Below are positions 7,757 to 15,468 of a stretch of 20,281 bases of DNA, in pieces (position 1 is the first letter of the stretch; each line of letters begins with the position of its first letter). The notes under the pieces are model-generated. The model searched no databases. It had not been told where the DNA came from and saw only the letters and a list, made by a program, of their open reading frames with translations. Where the stretch lies: positions 1 to 20,281 of the forward strand of contig JAFTKI010000024.1 in the NCBI GenBank assembly GCA_017453335.1, in the 5' to 3' direction. The DNA is from Clostridia bacterium. GTDB lineage: Bacteria > Bacillota_A > Clostridia > Oscillospirales > CAG-272. The position numbers and the translations under genes are program-made.

Positions 7757-8358
7757 GACTCTTTCTCAAGAAACCGAATAAATTGCTTCCGATGGATGGG
7801 CGCGGGACCGTACTTGCGCAGGGCATCCATGTGAGCCTTGGTTCCGTAGCCCTTGTGCTTGGCAATGCCGTATTGCGGATATGCCGCATCCAGCTCAATG
7901 CACTGACGGTCACGCGTGACCTTTGCCAGAATCGATGCCGCCGCGATAGAGGGACTGATGGCATCTCCGTGTACGACAGCGCGGGCGGGAATCTGAAAAT
8001 CCCGTGCAACGTTTCCGTCAATCAAGGCAAAATCGGCTTTGACCGAAAGCCCATCAATTGCGCGTCTCATAGCCAAGAGATCTGCTTCCAGAATATTCAA
8101 TCGGTCGATCTCCTCTACACTTGCTTCTGCAATGCAGCAGGCGATCGCATTTTCACAAATAAAATCAAACAAGACCTCACGCTTTTTTGCGGTCAGCTTT
8201 TTGGAATCGTTGAGTCCTTCGATCACAAGACCTGCGGGAAGAATACAGGCAGCGGCAACCACGGGACCGCACAAAGGACCGCGTCCCGCTTCGTCCACAC
8301 CGCACACAGCGGTATAGCCTTGCTCGTTCAGCTCGGCTTCAATTTTGTATTCAAGCAC
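7753..8358 (-). CDS. rnhB: Ribonuclease HII
   Basis: RNase HII cuts the RNA strand of RNA/DNA hybrids and single ribonucleotides in DNA. The 201-residue product has [17 protein letters not shown] and the four acidic residues Asp22, Glu23, Asp114 and Asp132, with the same spacing as E. coli Asp16/Glu17/Asp108/Asp126. I choose a GTG start at 8358 because AGGAGGAGG lies 7 nt upstream and the protein then begins just before the conserved core. An ATG at 8424 would add 22 unconserved residues lying inside rbgA. With this start the gene overlaps the rbgA stop by 8 bp and the yraN start by 4 bp, a tightly coupled trio. Confidence 0.93.
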   Translation of the reverse strand: MLEYKIEAELNEQGYTAVCGVDEAGRGPLCGPVVAAACILPAGLVIEGLNDSKKLTAKKREVLFDFICENAIACCIAEASVEEIDRLNILEADLLAMRRAIDGLSVKADFALIDGNVARDFQIPARAVVHGDAISPSIAAASILAKVTRDRQCIELDAAYPQYGIAKHKGYGTKAHMDALRKYGPAPIHRKQFIRFLEKES

Positions 8359-9238
8359 GGCGAACCTCCTCCTTGGAGAAGCGGTCCAGAGTGATCCTTG
8401 CAATTTTGGAGGAACGGAATTCATCCAACAGCATGATCGCGGTGCGTTCGGTATTGATCTCGCCGCCGCTGATCAGAAAGCCTCGCTTCTTGCCAATGGC
8501 ACAAAACAGATCGTAATCCGAAAGCTCCTCATAAGCCGCCATATCTCCCAGCTTGTAGCGTTCTGCCAAAGCATCGGGGTAGAGGGTACGCAGGCGCTTG
8601 CAGAGTACGGTTGCAAGCGTTTCAATATCCAGAACACCGTCGCGGATCGCGCCCGTAAGAGCAAGATTTTCGCCCACGCGGCGTTCCTCGAATTTCGGCC
8701 ACAAAATTCCGGGCATATCCAACAGGTCAACGCCGATGTTGGTGGATACCCACTGCTTGTCCAGCGTAACGCCGGGGCGGTTTTCGACCTTTGTTTTTTT
8801 GTTTCCGCAGATGCGGTTGATCAGCGAGGATTTTCCCACGTTGGGGATTCCCAGCACCATCGCGCGCACCCGTCTGCCCATCATGCCTTTTTCCTCATAG
8901 CGGCGCAGCTTATCGGCAAGGATCTCCTTGATCGCGGGAGCAAGCGCTTTCATGCCTTCTCCCGTTACGCAGTCGGTCAAAAGACATACTGTATCACCTT
9001 GAGTGTATATCTGTTGCCAGCGTTTGTTTTGCGCGGGATCGGCAAGCGATGCCTTGTTCAGAAGCAAAAGCGTCGGCTTATCGGCGGTCAGCTTGGTGAT
9101 CTCGGGGTTTCTGGAGCTATAGGGGATACGCGCATCCAGAATCTCGATGACGATATCCACGTTTTTCAGGTTTTCCGAGATCATTCGGCGGGTTTTCGCC
9201 ATGTGTCCCGGGAACCATTGGATCTGATCCGAAGGCAT
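8351..9238 (-). CDS. rbgA: Ribosome biogenesis GTPase RbgA (YlqF)
   Basis: RbgA is a circularly permuted GTPase needed for late assembly of the 50S subunit in Bacillus. The 295 residues show the permuted motif order: G4 NKAS at 61-64 precedes G1 GIPNVGKS at 130-137 and G3 DMPG at 174-177. The N-terminal start with [10 protein letters not shown] at 7-16 is typical of the family, and a C-terminal helical domain follows. It lies 24 bp after lepB, and its last codons encode the ribosome site and start of rnhB. The neighbours lepB-rbgA-rnhB-yraN match the common Firmicutes order, although rplS, usually upstream, is missing here. Confidence 0.95.
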   Translation of the reverse strand: MPSDQIQWFPGHMAKTRRMISENLKNVDIVIEILDARIPYSSRNPEITKLTADKPTLLLLNKASLADPAQNKRWQQIYTQGDTVCLLTDCVTGEGMKALAPAIKEILADKLRRYEEKGMMGRRVRAMVLGIPNVGKSSLINRICGNKKTKVENRPGVTLDKQWVSTNIGVDLLDMPGILWPKFEERRVGENLALTGAIRDGVLDIETLATVLCKRLRTLYPDALAERYKLGDMAAYEELSDYDLFCAIGKKRGFLISGGEINTERTAIMLLDEFRSSKIARITLDRFSKEEVRRA

Positions 9239-9262
9239 ATCAAGCCCTCCTTCTCTAAATTA

Positions 9263-9943
9263 TCAGGAAAATACGGTAAAAGGGGAGATGCGAATGATCG
9301 CTTTCCCCAAAACACAGCGCTCATCCACGAATCCGATCGAGGGATCGCGGCTGTCGCGCGAGAAATTGCGGTTGTCGCCCAACACGAACAGGTGTCCGTC
9401 GGGAACCGTTGCGGTTAAGGTGTCGGATTGCGTGTCATAATGATAAAAGCTGCTGGCAGGAGCGGCTGTCAAGGTATAAATATCTATGTTATGCTCCAAC
9501 TTGTTTTTCAGCACTTTATGGGAATCGGCATATTCAACACCGTCAACGAAGATCTTTTTGGTGTCGAAATGGATCTCTATCTTTTGTCCGGAGGTTGCAA
9601 TCACACGCTTCACGATTGCCTTTTCCTCAAAATCGGTATTGGTTTGATGGAATACGATGATATCATCCTGCTCGGGCGTATAGCCAAGGCTGTAGATCAA
9701 AAGGCTTTCTCCCTCATACAGCGTGTTTTCCATGGAAGAGCCCTCCACGCGGCACAGTCTTACCACAAAGGAAAACAGCAAAAGCACCACGAGAACCGAC
9801 CATGCAAACATTTCAACCACATCAAACAAAAAGTGAACGGCACCTTTCTTTTGTGTTTGCTTAGGGGATTTATCGGGGGCGGGGGAGCCTGCAGATGTTA
9901 CGGAGGAGTCTTCTTGGTTGACGATTTTATTTTCTTCGCTCAT
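9263..9943 (-). CDS. lepB: Signal peptidase I
   Basis: Signal peptidase I removes signal peptides from exported proteins at the outer face of the membrane using a Ser/Lys dyad. The 226-residue product has a Ser/Lys/Gln-rich cytoplasmic tail of about 35 residues, one membrane helix at about 43-62, and then Ser70 in VEGSSMENTL and Lys112 in AIVKRVIA, with a box-E motif GDNRNFSRDSRD near the end. The single N-terminal anchor is the Gram-positive form. The ATG at 9943 follows GAAAGGAG. It is the second gene of the unit, 19 bp after the COG3635 gene. Confidence 0.95.
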   Translation of the reverse strand: MSEENKIVNQEDSSVTSAGSPAPDKSPKQTQKKGAVHFLFDVVEMFAWSVLVVLLLFSFVVRLCRVEGSSMENTLYEGESLLIYSLGYTPEQDDIIVFHQTNTDFEEKAIVKRVIATSGQKIEIHFDTKKIFVDGVEYADSHKVLKNKLEHNIDIYTLTAAPASSFYHYDTQSDTLTATVPDGHLFVLGDNRNFSRDSRDPSIGFVDERCVLGKAIIRISPFTVFS

Positions 9944-9962
9944 GGAAAGCTCCTTTCAAGCA

Positions 9963-11177
9963 TCAATCTTTTACCAACAGCTCCATCAAGGTATAACCGT
10001 TGGGAATATAGTTGTTTTTCGCAGCAGCGGTTTCTTCCGAAAAATCGGTTACGCCGTCCTGTGTCTTCCCGGAATCATAGATCATAAAGGGAACAGGATC
10101 GATGGTGTGTGTGCGTGCACGAATGGGGGTGGGATGATCGGGCAGAATCAGAATCTTGAACGCCTCGCCCGTGGAAACAAGATACTCGTAAACGGGCTTC
10201 AGAATCTTTTCATCGATCAGCTCGACCGACAACACCTTGTTTTCTGTCTCGGCACGGTGACCGCATTCGTCGGGACCTTCCACGTGGATGTAAACGTAAT
10301 CGCAACCGTCACGGAAGGCTTCGATTGCAGCGTTTGCCTTACCGTCGTAGTTGGTGTGAACGTTACCTGTTGCACCTTCCACATCGATCGAGCGCATCCC
10401 CGCGCAAAGACCGATACCCTTGATCAGGTCAACAGCCGAGATCACGGCAGCGTTCAATCCCCATTTTTCACGGAAATTGGGAAGCTGTGGCTTCTTTCCG
10501 GGACTCCAGAACCAAACCGAGTTGGCAGGCTTGAGTCCGCGAGCGCGTCTTGCCTCGTTGACGGGGTGATGATTTAGGATATTGTAGCTTTCCTTCATCA
10601 AGGTGTAGAATTCCTCGCCGCCGTCCTCGCAGTTAGGCAAATATTCGCCGATGCGCTTGCCCAGAATGTCGTGGGGACGCATAAAGGGGTAGCGGTCATT
10701 GCCGTTTTTGCGGATTAGGCAGTGGCGGTAGCTGACACCCGTGTAGAAATGGCGCTCACTGTTCCCAAAATGCTCCTGCATTGCCTTGATCAGCTCGTCC
10801 GCCTCGGCGGTGGTGATCTCATCGGCACTGTGGTCGAGAATGATCTTATCCTCGTAACGCTCCTCGTCCTCGGAGAGAGTTACCACGTTGCAACGGTACG
10901 CTGTTTCATCGGGCTGCATCTCAATACCCATGCTGACAGCTTCCAGAGGAGAGCGTCCTTTCGAGTAAACCTTGGGATCAAAGGACAGGATCGCCATATT
11001 GGCGGTATCGCTTTCGGGTACCATGCCTGTTGGAACGTTGGAAACGGTACCGATCAGGGATTTTGCTGCCAAAGCGTCCATCATCGGCTTCTTTGCAGCC
11101 TGCATGGGGGTTTTGTTACCGAGTGCCTCGATTTTTTCGTCTGCCATCCCATCGGGGATCAACACAAGATATTTCAT
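9963..11177 (-). CDS. COG3635 alkaline-phosphatase-fold enzyme: phosphoglycerate mutase-like or homoserine kinase
   Basis: The 404-residue product is a member of the archaeal-type cofactor-independent phosphoglycerate mutase family (ApgM, COG3635). Visible metal-site elements are Asp9 in LIPDGMAD, Ser56-Asp57 in ESDTANMAILSFDP, a YIHVEGPDECGHR stretch, PDHPTP and a late RTH. Two roles are known for the family: interconversion of 3- and 2-phosphoglycerate, and a subgroup (TIGR02535, proposed homoserine kinase) with genetic support, as I recall, in Desulfovibrio and Bacteroides. The NMAIL variant of the serine loop and the shared operon with thrC favour the kinase, but this is inference. No GHMP-type thrB is in the window. 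The ATG at 11177 follows AAAGGA, and the gene heads the seven-gene unit. Confidence 0.85.
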   Translation of the reverse strand: MKYLVLIPDGMADEKIEALGNKTPMQAAKKPMMDALAAKSLIGTVSNVPTGMVPESDTANMAILSFDPKVYSKGRSPLEAVSMGIEMQPDETAYRCNVVTLSEDEERYEDKIILDHSADEITTAEADELIKAMQEHFGNSERHFYTGVSYRHCLIRKNGNDRYPFMRPHDILGKRIGEYLPNCEDGGEEFYTLMKESYNILNHHPVNEARRARGLKPANSVWFWSPGKKPQLPNFREKWGLNAAVISAVDLIKGIGLCAGMRSIDVEGATGNVHTNYDGKANAAIEAFRDGCDYVYIHVEGPDECGHRAETENKVLSVELIDEKILKPVYEYLVSTGEAFKILILPDHPTPIRARTHTIDPVPFMIYDSGKTQDGVTDFSEETAAAKNNYIPNGYTLMELLVKD

Positions 11178-11211
11178 GGAATCAATTCCTTTCGCTGTTG
11201 GAAAAATAAAA

Positions 11212-11230
11212 TTATCTTAATTCAAGATAA
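11212..11230. promoter_or_regulatory. Inverted repeat just downstream of the operon promoter
   Basis: TTATCTT (11212-11218) and AAGATAA (11224-11230) form a perfect 7-bp inverted repeat with a 5-nt centre. Transcription from the promoter at 11242-11270 should begin near 11235, so the repeat covers roughly +5 to +23. That is a plausible operator, or a 5'-end mRNA hairpin. The regulator is unknown. Confidence 0.5.
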
Positions 11231-11241
11231 ACTTAAAATAT

Positions 11242-11270
11242 ATTATATCATATTTCAAAATAAAGTACAA
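11242..11270 (-). promoter_or_regulatory. Promoter of the COG3635-lepB-rbgA-rnhB-yraN-M19-thrC unit
   Basis: On the minus strand an exact TATAAT (11247-11242) follows TTGTAC (11270-11265) with a 17-bp spacer. The -35 is weak beyond TTG. The leader is about 58 nt, too short for a T-box or other large riboswitch, and no T-box bulge motif is visible. Confidence 0.7.
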
Positions 11271-11283
11271 GAGGGTTTTATTG

Positions 11284-11305
11284 TTTTTTTTTGATCAAAA
11301 AAAAA
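11284..11305. other. A-tract palindrome between divergent promoters
   Basis: Nine T, then GATC, then nine A (a tenth A follows) form a perfect 22-bp palindrome. It lies roughly 50-70 bp upstream of the minus-strand transcription start and about 70 bp before the plus-strand -35. It may act as bent DNA, as an UP-element-like site, or be a protein-binding palindrome. No gene covers 11178-11434; the rest of that spacer holds the two promoters, the 11212-11230 repeat and a small hairpin at 11343-11357. Confidence 0.45.
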
Positions 11306-11376
11306 AGAATTTTAAAATAGAAATTGTAATTTTTCAATAGAACGGCAATGGATGCCGATAAAATTTTTGCGAAAGG

Positions 11377-11405
11377 TTGCAAAAAGCCTGCAAGTATGGT
11401 ACAAT
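11377..11405 (+). promoter_or_regulatory. Extended -10 promoter for the 11435 membrane protein
   Basis: TTGCAA (11377-11382), a 17-bp spacer and TACAAT (11400-11405), with TG one base before the -10. The start codon is 30 nt further on. The same TTGCAA-17-TGG arrangement occurs at 16819-16847. Confidence 0.75.
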
Positions 11406-11434
11406 GGTTACAGAACGATCAAAGGAGGCAATCT

Positions 11435-12358
11435 ATGTCCGATCACATAAAGCAACCGGAGGAAAGGGTAGAACAGCAGGTGCCGACAGGCTCCGATGAG
11501 AAACATACAGACACGGAGAGAGAGCTTTCCGATCTTGAAAGGTACGAGCTTTTGCAGGCACAGTCCAAAGCACTGAAAAAGAAAATGTTGAAGGCTGCCT
11601 GCGTGATCCTTTCCGCTCTTGTTTTGATATTTGTTGCTGTTTTGGTGTTGAATTATATCAACAGACCAACCGTTGGAATTCCCGATGACTTTTATCAGTT
11701 TTCGGCACCATATCAGGGAAATATTATGGAAAATGCCGCGTATCTTGAAAAAGACCGCTTGGTTTACTATTGCCCGAATTCCTCTGGTGAAGGGATCCGC
11801 CATGCCGTTACCGAGGAGAACCGAACCGAGTTTGATGCGGGCGTTTTGTTCGTTTGCGAGTGGCTTGATACCATTATCCAAGGTGACGCAAATGCCTATA
11901 ATCAATGCTTTTCCGAACAGTATTGGAAAGAAAATGAAGCCGAAGGAAATCTGAAAAAAACGTCCTTCAATCCCCAGATGCTGTACAATATCAAGCTTAC
12001 GTATTACTCGGTAGCCGGTGAAAACGGGGAAAAGCTGGTGACTTACAAGCTGGAATATATGATCCTGCAAAATGATGGAACCTTCCGCCGCGATATCGGA
12101 AGCGGGGTCAGCCGTGAGCAGCGCGTTACGGTTCGTGTGCGTGACGACGGCTCTGCCGTGATCGAAAAGCTGGTTACCGTTTATGAGCTTCGGGAGAATA
12201 TCGTGATCAGTGTGACAGATATGCTGATCGTGATCGGCTCGGTTTTGGTGCTGACCGTCGTTGTGATCCTTGTGAAGAAGAAGCTTGATCGGAAAAAGAC
12301 TTTTACAAGGGGGCAGGACGAATCCGATAAATCGGAAAATCAACCAACGGTTGATTGA
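11435..12358 (+). CDS. Unrecognised two-helix membrane protein with an extracytoplasmic domain
   Basis: I do not recognise the 307-residue product. It has a hydrophilic N-terminal segment of about 50 residues rich in Glu and Gln, a membrane helix at about 54-75 (CVILSALVLIFVAVLVL core), a polar domain of about 175 residues, a second helix near 264-283 (MLIVIGSVLVLTVVVILV), and a short charged tail. By the positive-inside rule, the Lys-rich flanks KALKKK and KKKLDRKK put both ends in the cytoplasm and the middle domain outside. The middle has SNARE-like or enzyme motifs nowhere that I can see. The ATG at 11435 was chosen for its AAAGGAGG site; a reading from 11348 would begin upstream of the promoter. 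It is followed by another unknown membrane protein with its own promoter. Confidence 0.8.
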   Translation: MSDHIKQPEERVEQQVPTGSDEKHTDTERELSDLERYELLQAQSKALKKKMLKAACVILSALVLIFVAVLVLNYINRPTVGIPDDFYQFSAPYQGNIMENAAYLEKDRLVYYCPNSSGEGIRHAVTEENRTEFDAGVLFVCEWLDTIIQGDANAYNQCFSEQYWKENEAEGNLKKTSFNPQMLYNIKLTYYSVAGENGEKLVTYKLEYMILQNDGTFRRDIGSGVSREQRVTVRVRDDGSAVIEKLVTVYELRENIVISVTDMLIVIGSVLVLTVVVILVKKKLDRKKTFTRGQDESDKSENQPTVD

Positions 12359-12383
12359 CATCGTCTGTAGTGCATGCTATAAT
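12355..12383 (+). promoter_or_regulatory. Perfect consensus promoter overlapping the end of the upstream gene
   Basis: TTGACA (12355-12360), a 17-bp spacer and TATAAT (12378-12383) are exact consensus. The TGA stop of the upstream gene (12356-12358) lies inside the -35 hexamer. The start codon of the downstream gene is 36 nt past the -10. Confidence 0.9.
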
Positions 12384-12419
12384 AATTGTAGAACCACTAA
12401 ATCAAAAAAGGAGACTGCA

Positions 12420-13778
12420 ATGTTTGATAGTTTGCGCGAAACCCTGCAACGTTTTTCCAAAACAAAATATTACGTTTGGGTAAGAGCCGCTCTGCGCGGA
12501 TTAGGTCAATATATTTTATATGCGATGATCTTTGGGGCTTGTGCGGACGCGATCACGATGTCCTTTCACTCTTATAAAACCGCTGCGTTGGAAAAACTCC
12601 CATATCCGCATGTATGGGAGGCGGCAACACTTGTTTTGTTCTCAATTTTTATCTTGAACAGTATGCTGTTTGTTTTTGCCTTGTTTGATTCTGTGATGCG
12701 AAAACGTTTTTTTGCGTCAAGATGGAAGGAAAACTCGGAGGAACAGCAAAAGACGGACGAAACGGCCGCACCGAATTTATATCTGATCGAATTCGGAACG
12801 ATGGTGCTTTGCTGTTTCTTGTTTCCGATGTGGAATGCATACGACAGCGTTCTTTCCTTGTTGCCGTTTGCGTTTGATCTGCCCGAGATCGTTGACCGTT
12901 TGATCTTAACGGGAGTTTTTGCGCTGATCGCTTTTATTCTGGTATTCCATGTTGGAAAAAGCGCACAGGCATCTTGGTTGCAGAAGCAAAACGATGCGTA
13001 CAAGAAAAAAGGGTATGTTGCCAATAAAGAAGTGAACCGAACTGCATACCGAAAGAGAAAATTCGTATTGCACATCATAGGATATTTTTTGGGGTATTTT
13101 ATTGTTGCAAGCATCTTCTGCTATGTGGTACCAACCGTATATTCCTTGGTGGAGGGGGTATTTTTGATCCTACAGGAATTGATCGTATTCCTGATCATTG
13201 GTCTGATTGCTTTCCTGATCATCGGCAGAGCCTTCTGGAAACGCTTGAAATTCCTGATCCGTCTGAACCGTCTTTGTAAAAAATACTGCTTCCGTATCGT
13301 GGAAAAAAAGCAGCTTTTTCTTTCGCTGTTCCACACGGGAAGCTCTTATCATCTGGCAATCAAAGCCAACGGAGAAACCTATTACTGTAAAATGATTGCA
13401 ACGCTTCGGCGCAAGAATCGTTTGCGTTTCCTGCCCGACGGTTCCTTCAAGCGCATTTCGGGTGTCCATCTCCCCACACCGCAGGTGATGGTTCAGTCAC
13501 AGTTTGCCATGGGTGCTGTTTACATCGATTCCTCTCATGTGGACGAGCGTGAAATGTTCCGCTTTGAGCGAGAGAAGCAGTATGCTTTTGATTGCAAAGA
13601 GGGTGGCAGAAAGATATTGCTTTTGAATCCTGTTCCGTCTCGTGCGATGCTGGGTGCTGCCACACTTGAGGGCGCCGATCACGGAGACAAGATTGGGGAA
13701 TATTCGGTCTATGGCGGAAGTGCCTTTTTGAATGCCTTGAAAAACGATGCGTTTTATTTCGATAAACACGAAAAATAA
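12420..13778 (+). CDS. Unrecognised polytopic membrane protein with a C-terminal soluble domain
   Basis: I do not recognise this 452-residue product. Hydrophobic stretches lie at about 24-47, 65-90, 121-150, 157-180 and a long run at 215-275 that could hold two or three helices, so about seven membrane segments in all. A positively charged loop (about 181-214, with KKKGYV and YRKRKF) and the section after 275 (KRLKFLIRLNRLCKK) suggest cytoplasmic sides. The last 160 residues or so are soluble, with beta-like stretches (SSYHLAIKANGETYYCK, then RRKNRLRFLPDG). The ATG at 12420 follows AAAAGGAG at 7 nt. An open reading from 12285 would overlap the upstream gene and its promoter, so it is rejected. 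Independent expression from the consensus promoter is expected. Confidence 0.8.
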   Translation: MFDSLRETLQRFSKTKYYVWVRAALRGLGQYILYAMIFGACADAITMSFHSYKTAALEKLPYPHVWEAATLVLFSIFILNSMLFVFALFDSVMRKRFFASRWKENSEEQQKTDETAAPNLYLIEFGTMVLCCFLFPMWNAYDSVLSLLPFAFDLPEIVDRLILTGVFALIAFILVFHVGKSAQASWLQKQNDAYKKKGYVANKEVNRTAYRKRKFVLHIIGYFLGYFIVASIFCYVVPTVYSLVEGVFLILQELIVFLIIGLIAFLIIGRAFWKRLKFLIRLNRLCKKYCFRIVEKKQLFLSLFHTGSSYHLAIKANGETYYCKMIATLRRKNRLRFLPDGSFKRISGVHLPTPQVMVQSQFAMGAVYIDSSHVDEREMFRFEREKQYAFDCKEGGRKILLLNPVPSRAMLGAATLEGADHGDKIGEYSVYGGSAFLNALKNDAFYFDKHEK

Positions 13779-13795
13779 CACGAAACAATTTTCTC

Positions 13796-13830
13796 TTTTT
13801 GAAAAGGTTTGATCAAAACTTTTCAAGAGT
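13796..13830 (+). repeat. Short degenerate relative of the intergenic repeat; 13779-13945 otherwise empty
   Basis: TTGAAAAG (13799-13806) and CTTTTCAA (13819-13826) form an 8-bp inverted repeat around GTTTGATCAAAA. The stretch resembles the shared end of copies A and B (aagcttgaccaaaactttt against aggtttgatcaaaactttt). No clear T-run follows, so terminator function is uncertain. In the rest of 13779-13945 I see no gene and no convincing promoter for pdaA, including no obvious forespore-sigma site. Confidence 0.45.
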
Positions 13831-13945
13831 GGGAAACTGCGTGTCTTTTTTTCAAAAAATTCATATCTGACAAAAGATTGCAGAGTGTAATCTCTCAAAA
13901 AACGTTCAAACTGTTGTTGTAACTTTTTGAAAGGAGAACAAGGGA

Positions 13946-14734
13946 ATGATCCGTTTTTTATCGGGATTGCTTTCTGCAATCTTTTTATGCGCTCCAAATG
14001 TCGCTCCGTGTCAATCAGCACAAAAGGCGTATCACTGGTATTGCGCGCACGCAAAGAACCACGTTCAGCCAACGATTGGCACCGATCTTGCTTTTGTGGA
14101 AGAATTGGACGGCTATTTTTTAGACCGTACGCACTGTGATGCAAGTGCTGAAGATAAGGTGATCTATCTGACCTTTGACGCGGGTTATGAAAACGGCAAC
14201 GTGGAAAAAATCTTGGATATTTTGAAAGAAGAATGTGTAACGGGAGCATTTTTTATTCTCGGGCATCTCATCACAAAAAATACCGATCTTGTCAAACGCA
14301 TGGCAGAGGAAGGGCATACCGTTTGCAATCATACGGTCAGTCATAAAAACATGAGTGCCGCCGATGACGAAGCCTTTTTGGCAGAGCTGCGGGAGCTGGA
14401 GGAGATTTATCGGGAGCAAACCGGCTACGAAATGGCGGCGTATTACCGCCCGCCCGAGGGGACGTTCAGCCGAGAAAATCTTGTCTGTGCAAAGCAAAAC
14501 GGTTATAAAACCATCTTTTGGAGCTTTGCTTATCCCGATTGGGATAATGCGCGGCAAATGTCGCCCGAAAAGGCAAAGCAAATCGTTTTGGAGAATGTTC
14601 ATAACGGAGAGGTGATGCTCCTGCATCCCACATCAAGCACCAATGTAAGCATTCTGGCAGATGTGATCCGGGAATTGAAATCACAGGGATACCGTTTCGG
14701 ATCTTTGGACGAATTGACAGGCGGAGGCGGTTGA
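13946..14734 (+). CDS. pdaA: PdaA-like polysaccharide (muramic) deacetylase
   Basis: PdaA removes the N-acetyl group from muramoyl residues, a step toward muramic delta-lactam in the spore cortex. The 262-residue product has a hydrophobic N-terminal export signal (about 3-20), a PdaA-like pre-domain (YHWYCAHAKNHVQPTI, 29-44), and a NodB domain with TFDAGYENGNVEKIL at 76-90, His129 and His133 in NHTVSH, RPPEG at 168-172, FAYPDW at 194-199, and LLH near the end. The GYENG wording is characteristic of PdaA. Ala79 replaces the usual second Asp of TFDDG; Bacillus PdaA, as I recall, has Asn there. The ATG at 13946 has AAAGGAG 9 nt upstream. The stop is one base before the next deacetylase start. 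Confidence 0.87.
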   Translation: MIRFLSGLLSAIFLCAPNVAPCQSAQKAYHWYCAHAKNHVQPTIGTDLAFVEELDGYFLDRTHCDASAEDKVIYLTFDAGYENGNVEKILDILKEECVTGAFFILGHLITKNTDLVKRMAEEGHTVCNHTVSHKNMSAADDEAFLAELRELEEIYREQTGYEMAAYYRPPEGTFSRENLVCAKQNGYKTIFWSFAYPDWDNARQMSPEKAKQIVLENVHNGEVMLLHPTSSTNVSILADVIRELKSQGYRFGSLDELTGGGG

Positions 14735-14735
14735 A

Positions 14736-15440
14736 ATGGTTGCAAAAAAAGCCGCTTGGGGCTATATTTGCCGCGCTGTCGCACTTTTTCTCGGGGTGTT
14801 TTTTCTGAGCAAGACCTTGCCGATCCAAGTGCTTGCGGTGGAAGCCTTCCATTCGGCAAAAACGCAGAGTAAAAAGATCGCCCTGACCTTTGATGACGGT
14901 CCGCACCCAAGTCAGACCAAGCGAATCCTTGATGTTCTGGATCGGTATCACGTTCACGCCACCTTTTTTATGGTGGGGGTGAATATCGAAAATTATCCCG
15001 ATGCGGCAAAGGAAGTGATCGCGCGCGGCCACGAGGTTGGAAATCATACCTATTCGCACGCAAAGATCGGGAACATGAGTGAGAGTGATGTGGATCGGGA
15101 ATTGGAGCGGTGCGAGGAGATCTTGGACGAGCTTTGTGACTATGAGCCTCATCTCTTTCGTCCGCCGCAGGGAGCCTTAAGCGATGCCGTGGAGGGGTGT
15201 TCCTTTGAGCATGACTACCGACTGGTTCTCTGGAGTCTTGATACACGGGATTGGGAGGTCAAAAACACCGATCAGATTGTGAAAAAGGTGTTATCGAGTA
15301 TTCAAGGCGGCGATATTGTGCTGATGCATGATTATATCGGTACGCACAGCCGCACAGCCGAGGCCTTGGAGATCCTGCTTCCCGAGCTGATCGCCCGCGG
15401 ATACGAGCCCGTGACGGTGAGCGAATTGCTGGAAGAATAA
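14736..15440 (+). CDS. Canonical NodB-type polysaccharide deacetylase
   Basis: A 234-residue metal-dependent de-N-acetylase, probably acting on peptidoglycan or another amino-sugar polymer outside the cell. An N-terminal hydrophobic anchor or signal lies at about 11-34. The NodB motifs are complete: TFDDG with Asp53 and Asp54, HTYSH with His104 and His108, RPPQG at 142-146, the TRDW stretch with Asp172, and LMHDY with His198. Unlike the upstream PdaA-like protein it keeps the metal-binding second Asp. The ATG lies one base after the pdaA stop (TGA-a-ATG), with GGAGGCGG inside the pdaA end as ribosome site, so coupled translation is likely. It could be PdaB-like or PgdA-like; sequence alone does not settle this. 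Confidence 0.88.
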   Translation: MVAKKAAWGYICRAVALFLGVFFLSKTLPIQVLAVEAFHSAKTQSKKIALTFDDGPHPSQTKRILDVLDRYHVHATFFMVGVNIENYPDAAKEVIARGHEVGNHTYSHAKIGNMSESDVDRELERCEEILDELCDYEPHLFRPPQGALSDAVEGCSFEHDYRLVLWSLDTRDWEVKNTDQIVKKVLSSIQGGDIVLMHDYIGTHSRTAEALEILLPELIARGYEPVTVSELLEE

Positions 15441-15468
15441 GAAACGTAATTTTATAAAGTTCCCAACC

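Noticed and set aside
11178..11434. Possible T-box or other amino-acid riboswitch ahead of the thrC-containing unit
   Set aside because: The predicted leader is only about 58 nt, without the T-box bulge motif and without a terminator/antiterminator pair.
13831..13945. Sporulation sigma (E or G type) promoter before pdaA
   Set aside because: Some CAT and ATA fragments occur but none with proper spacing; I could not support a call.
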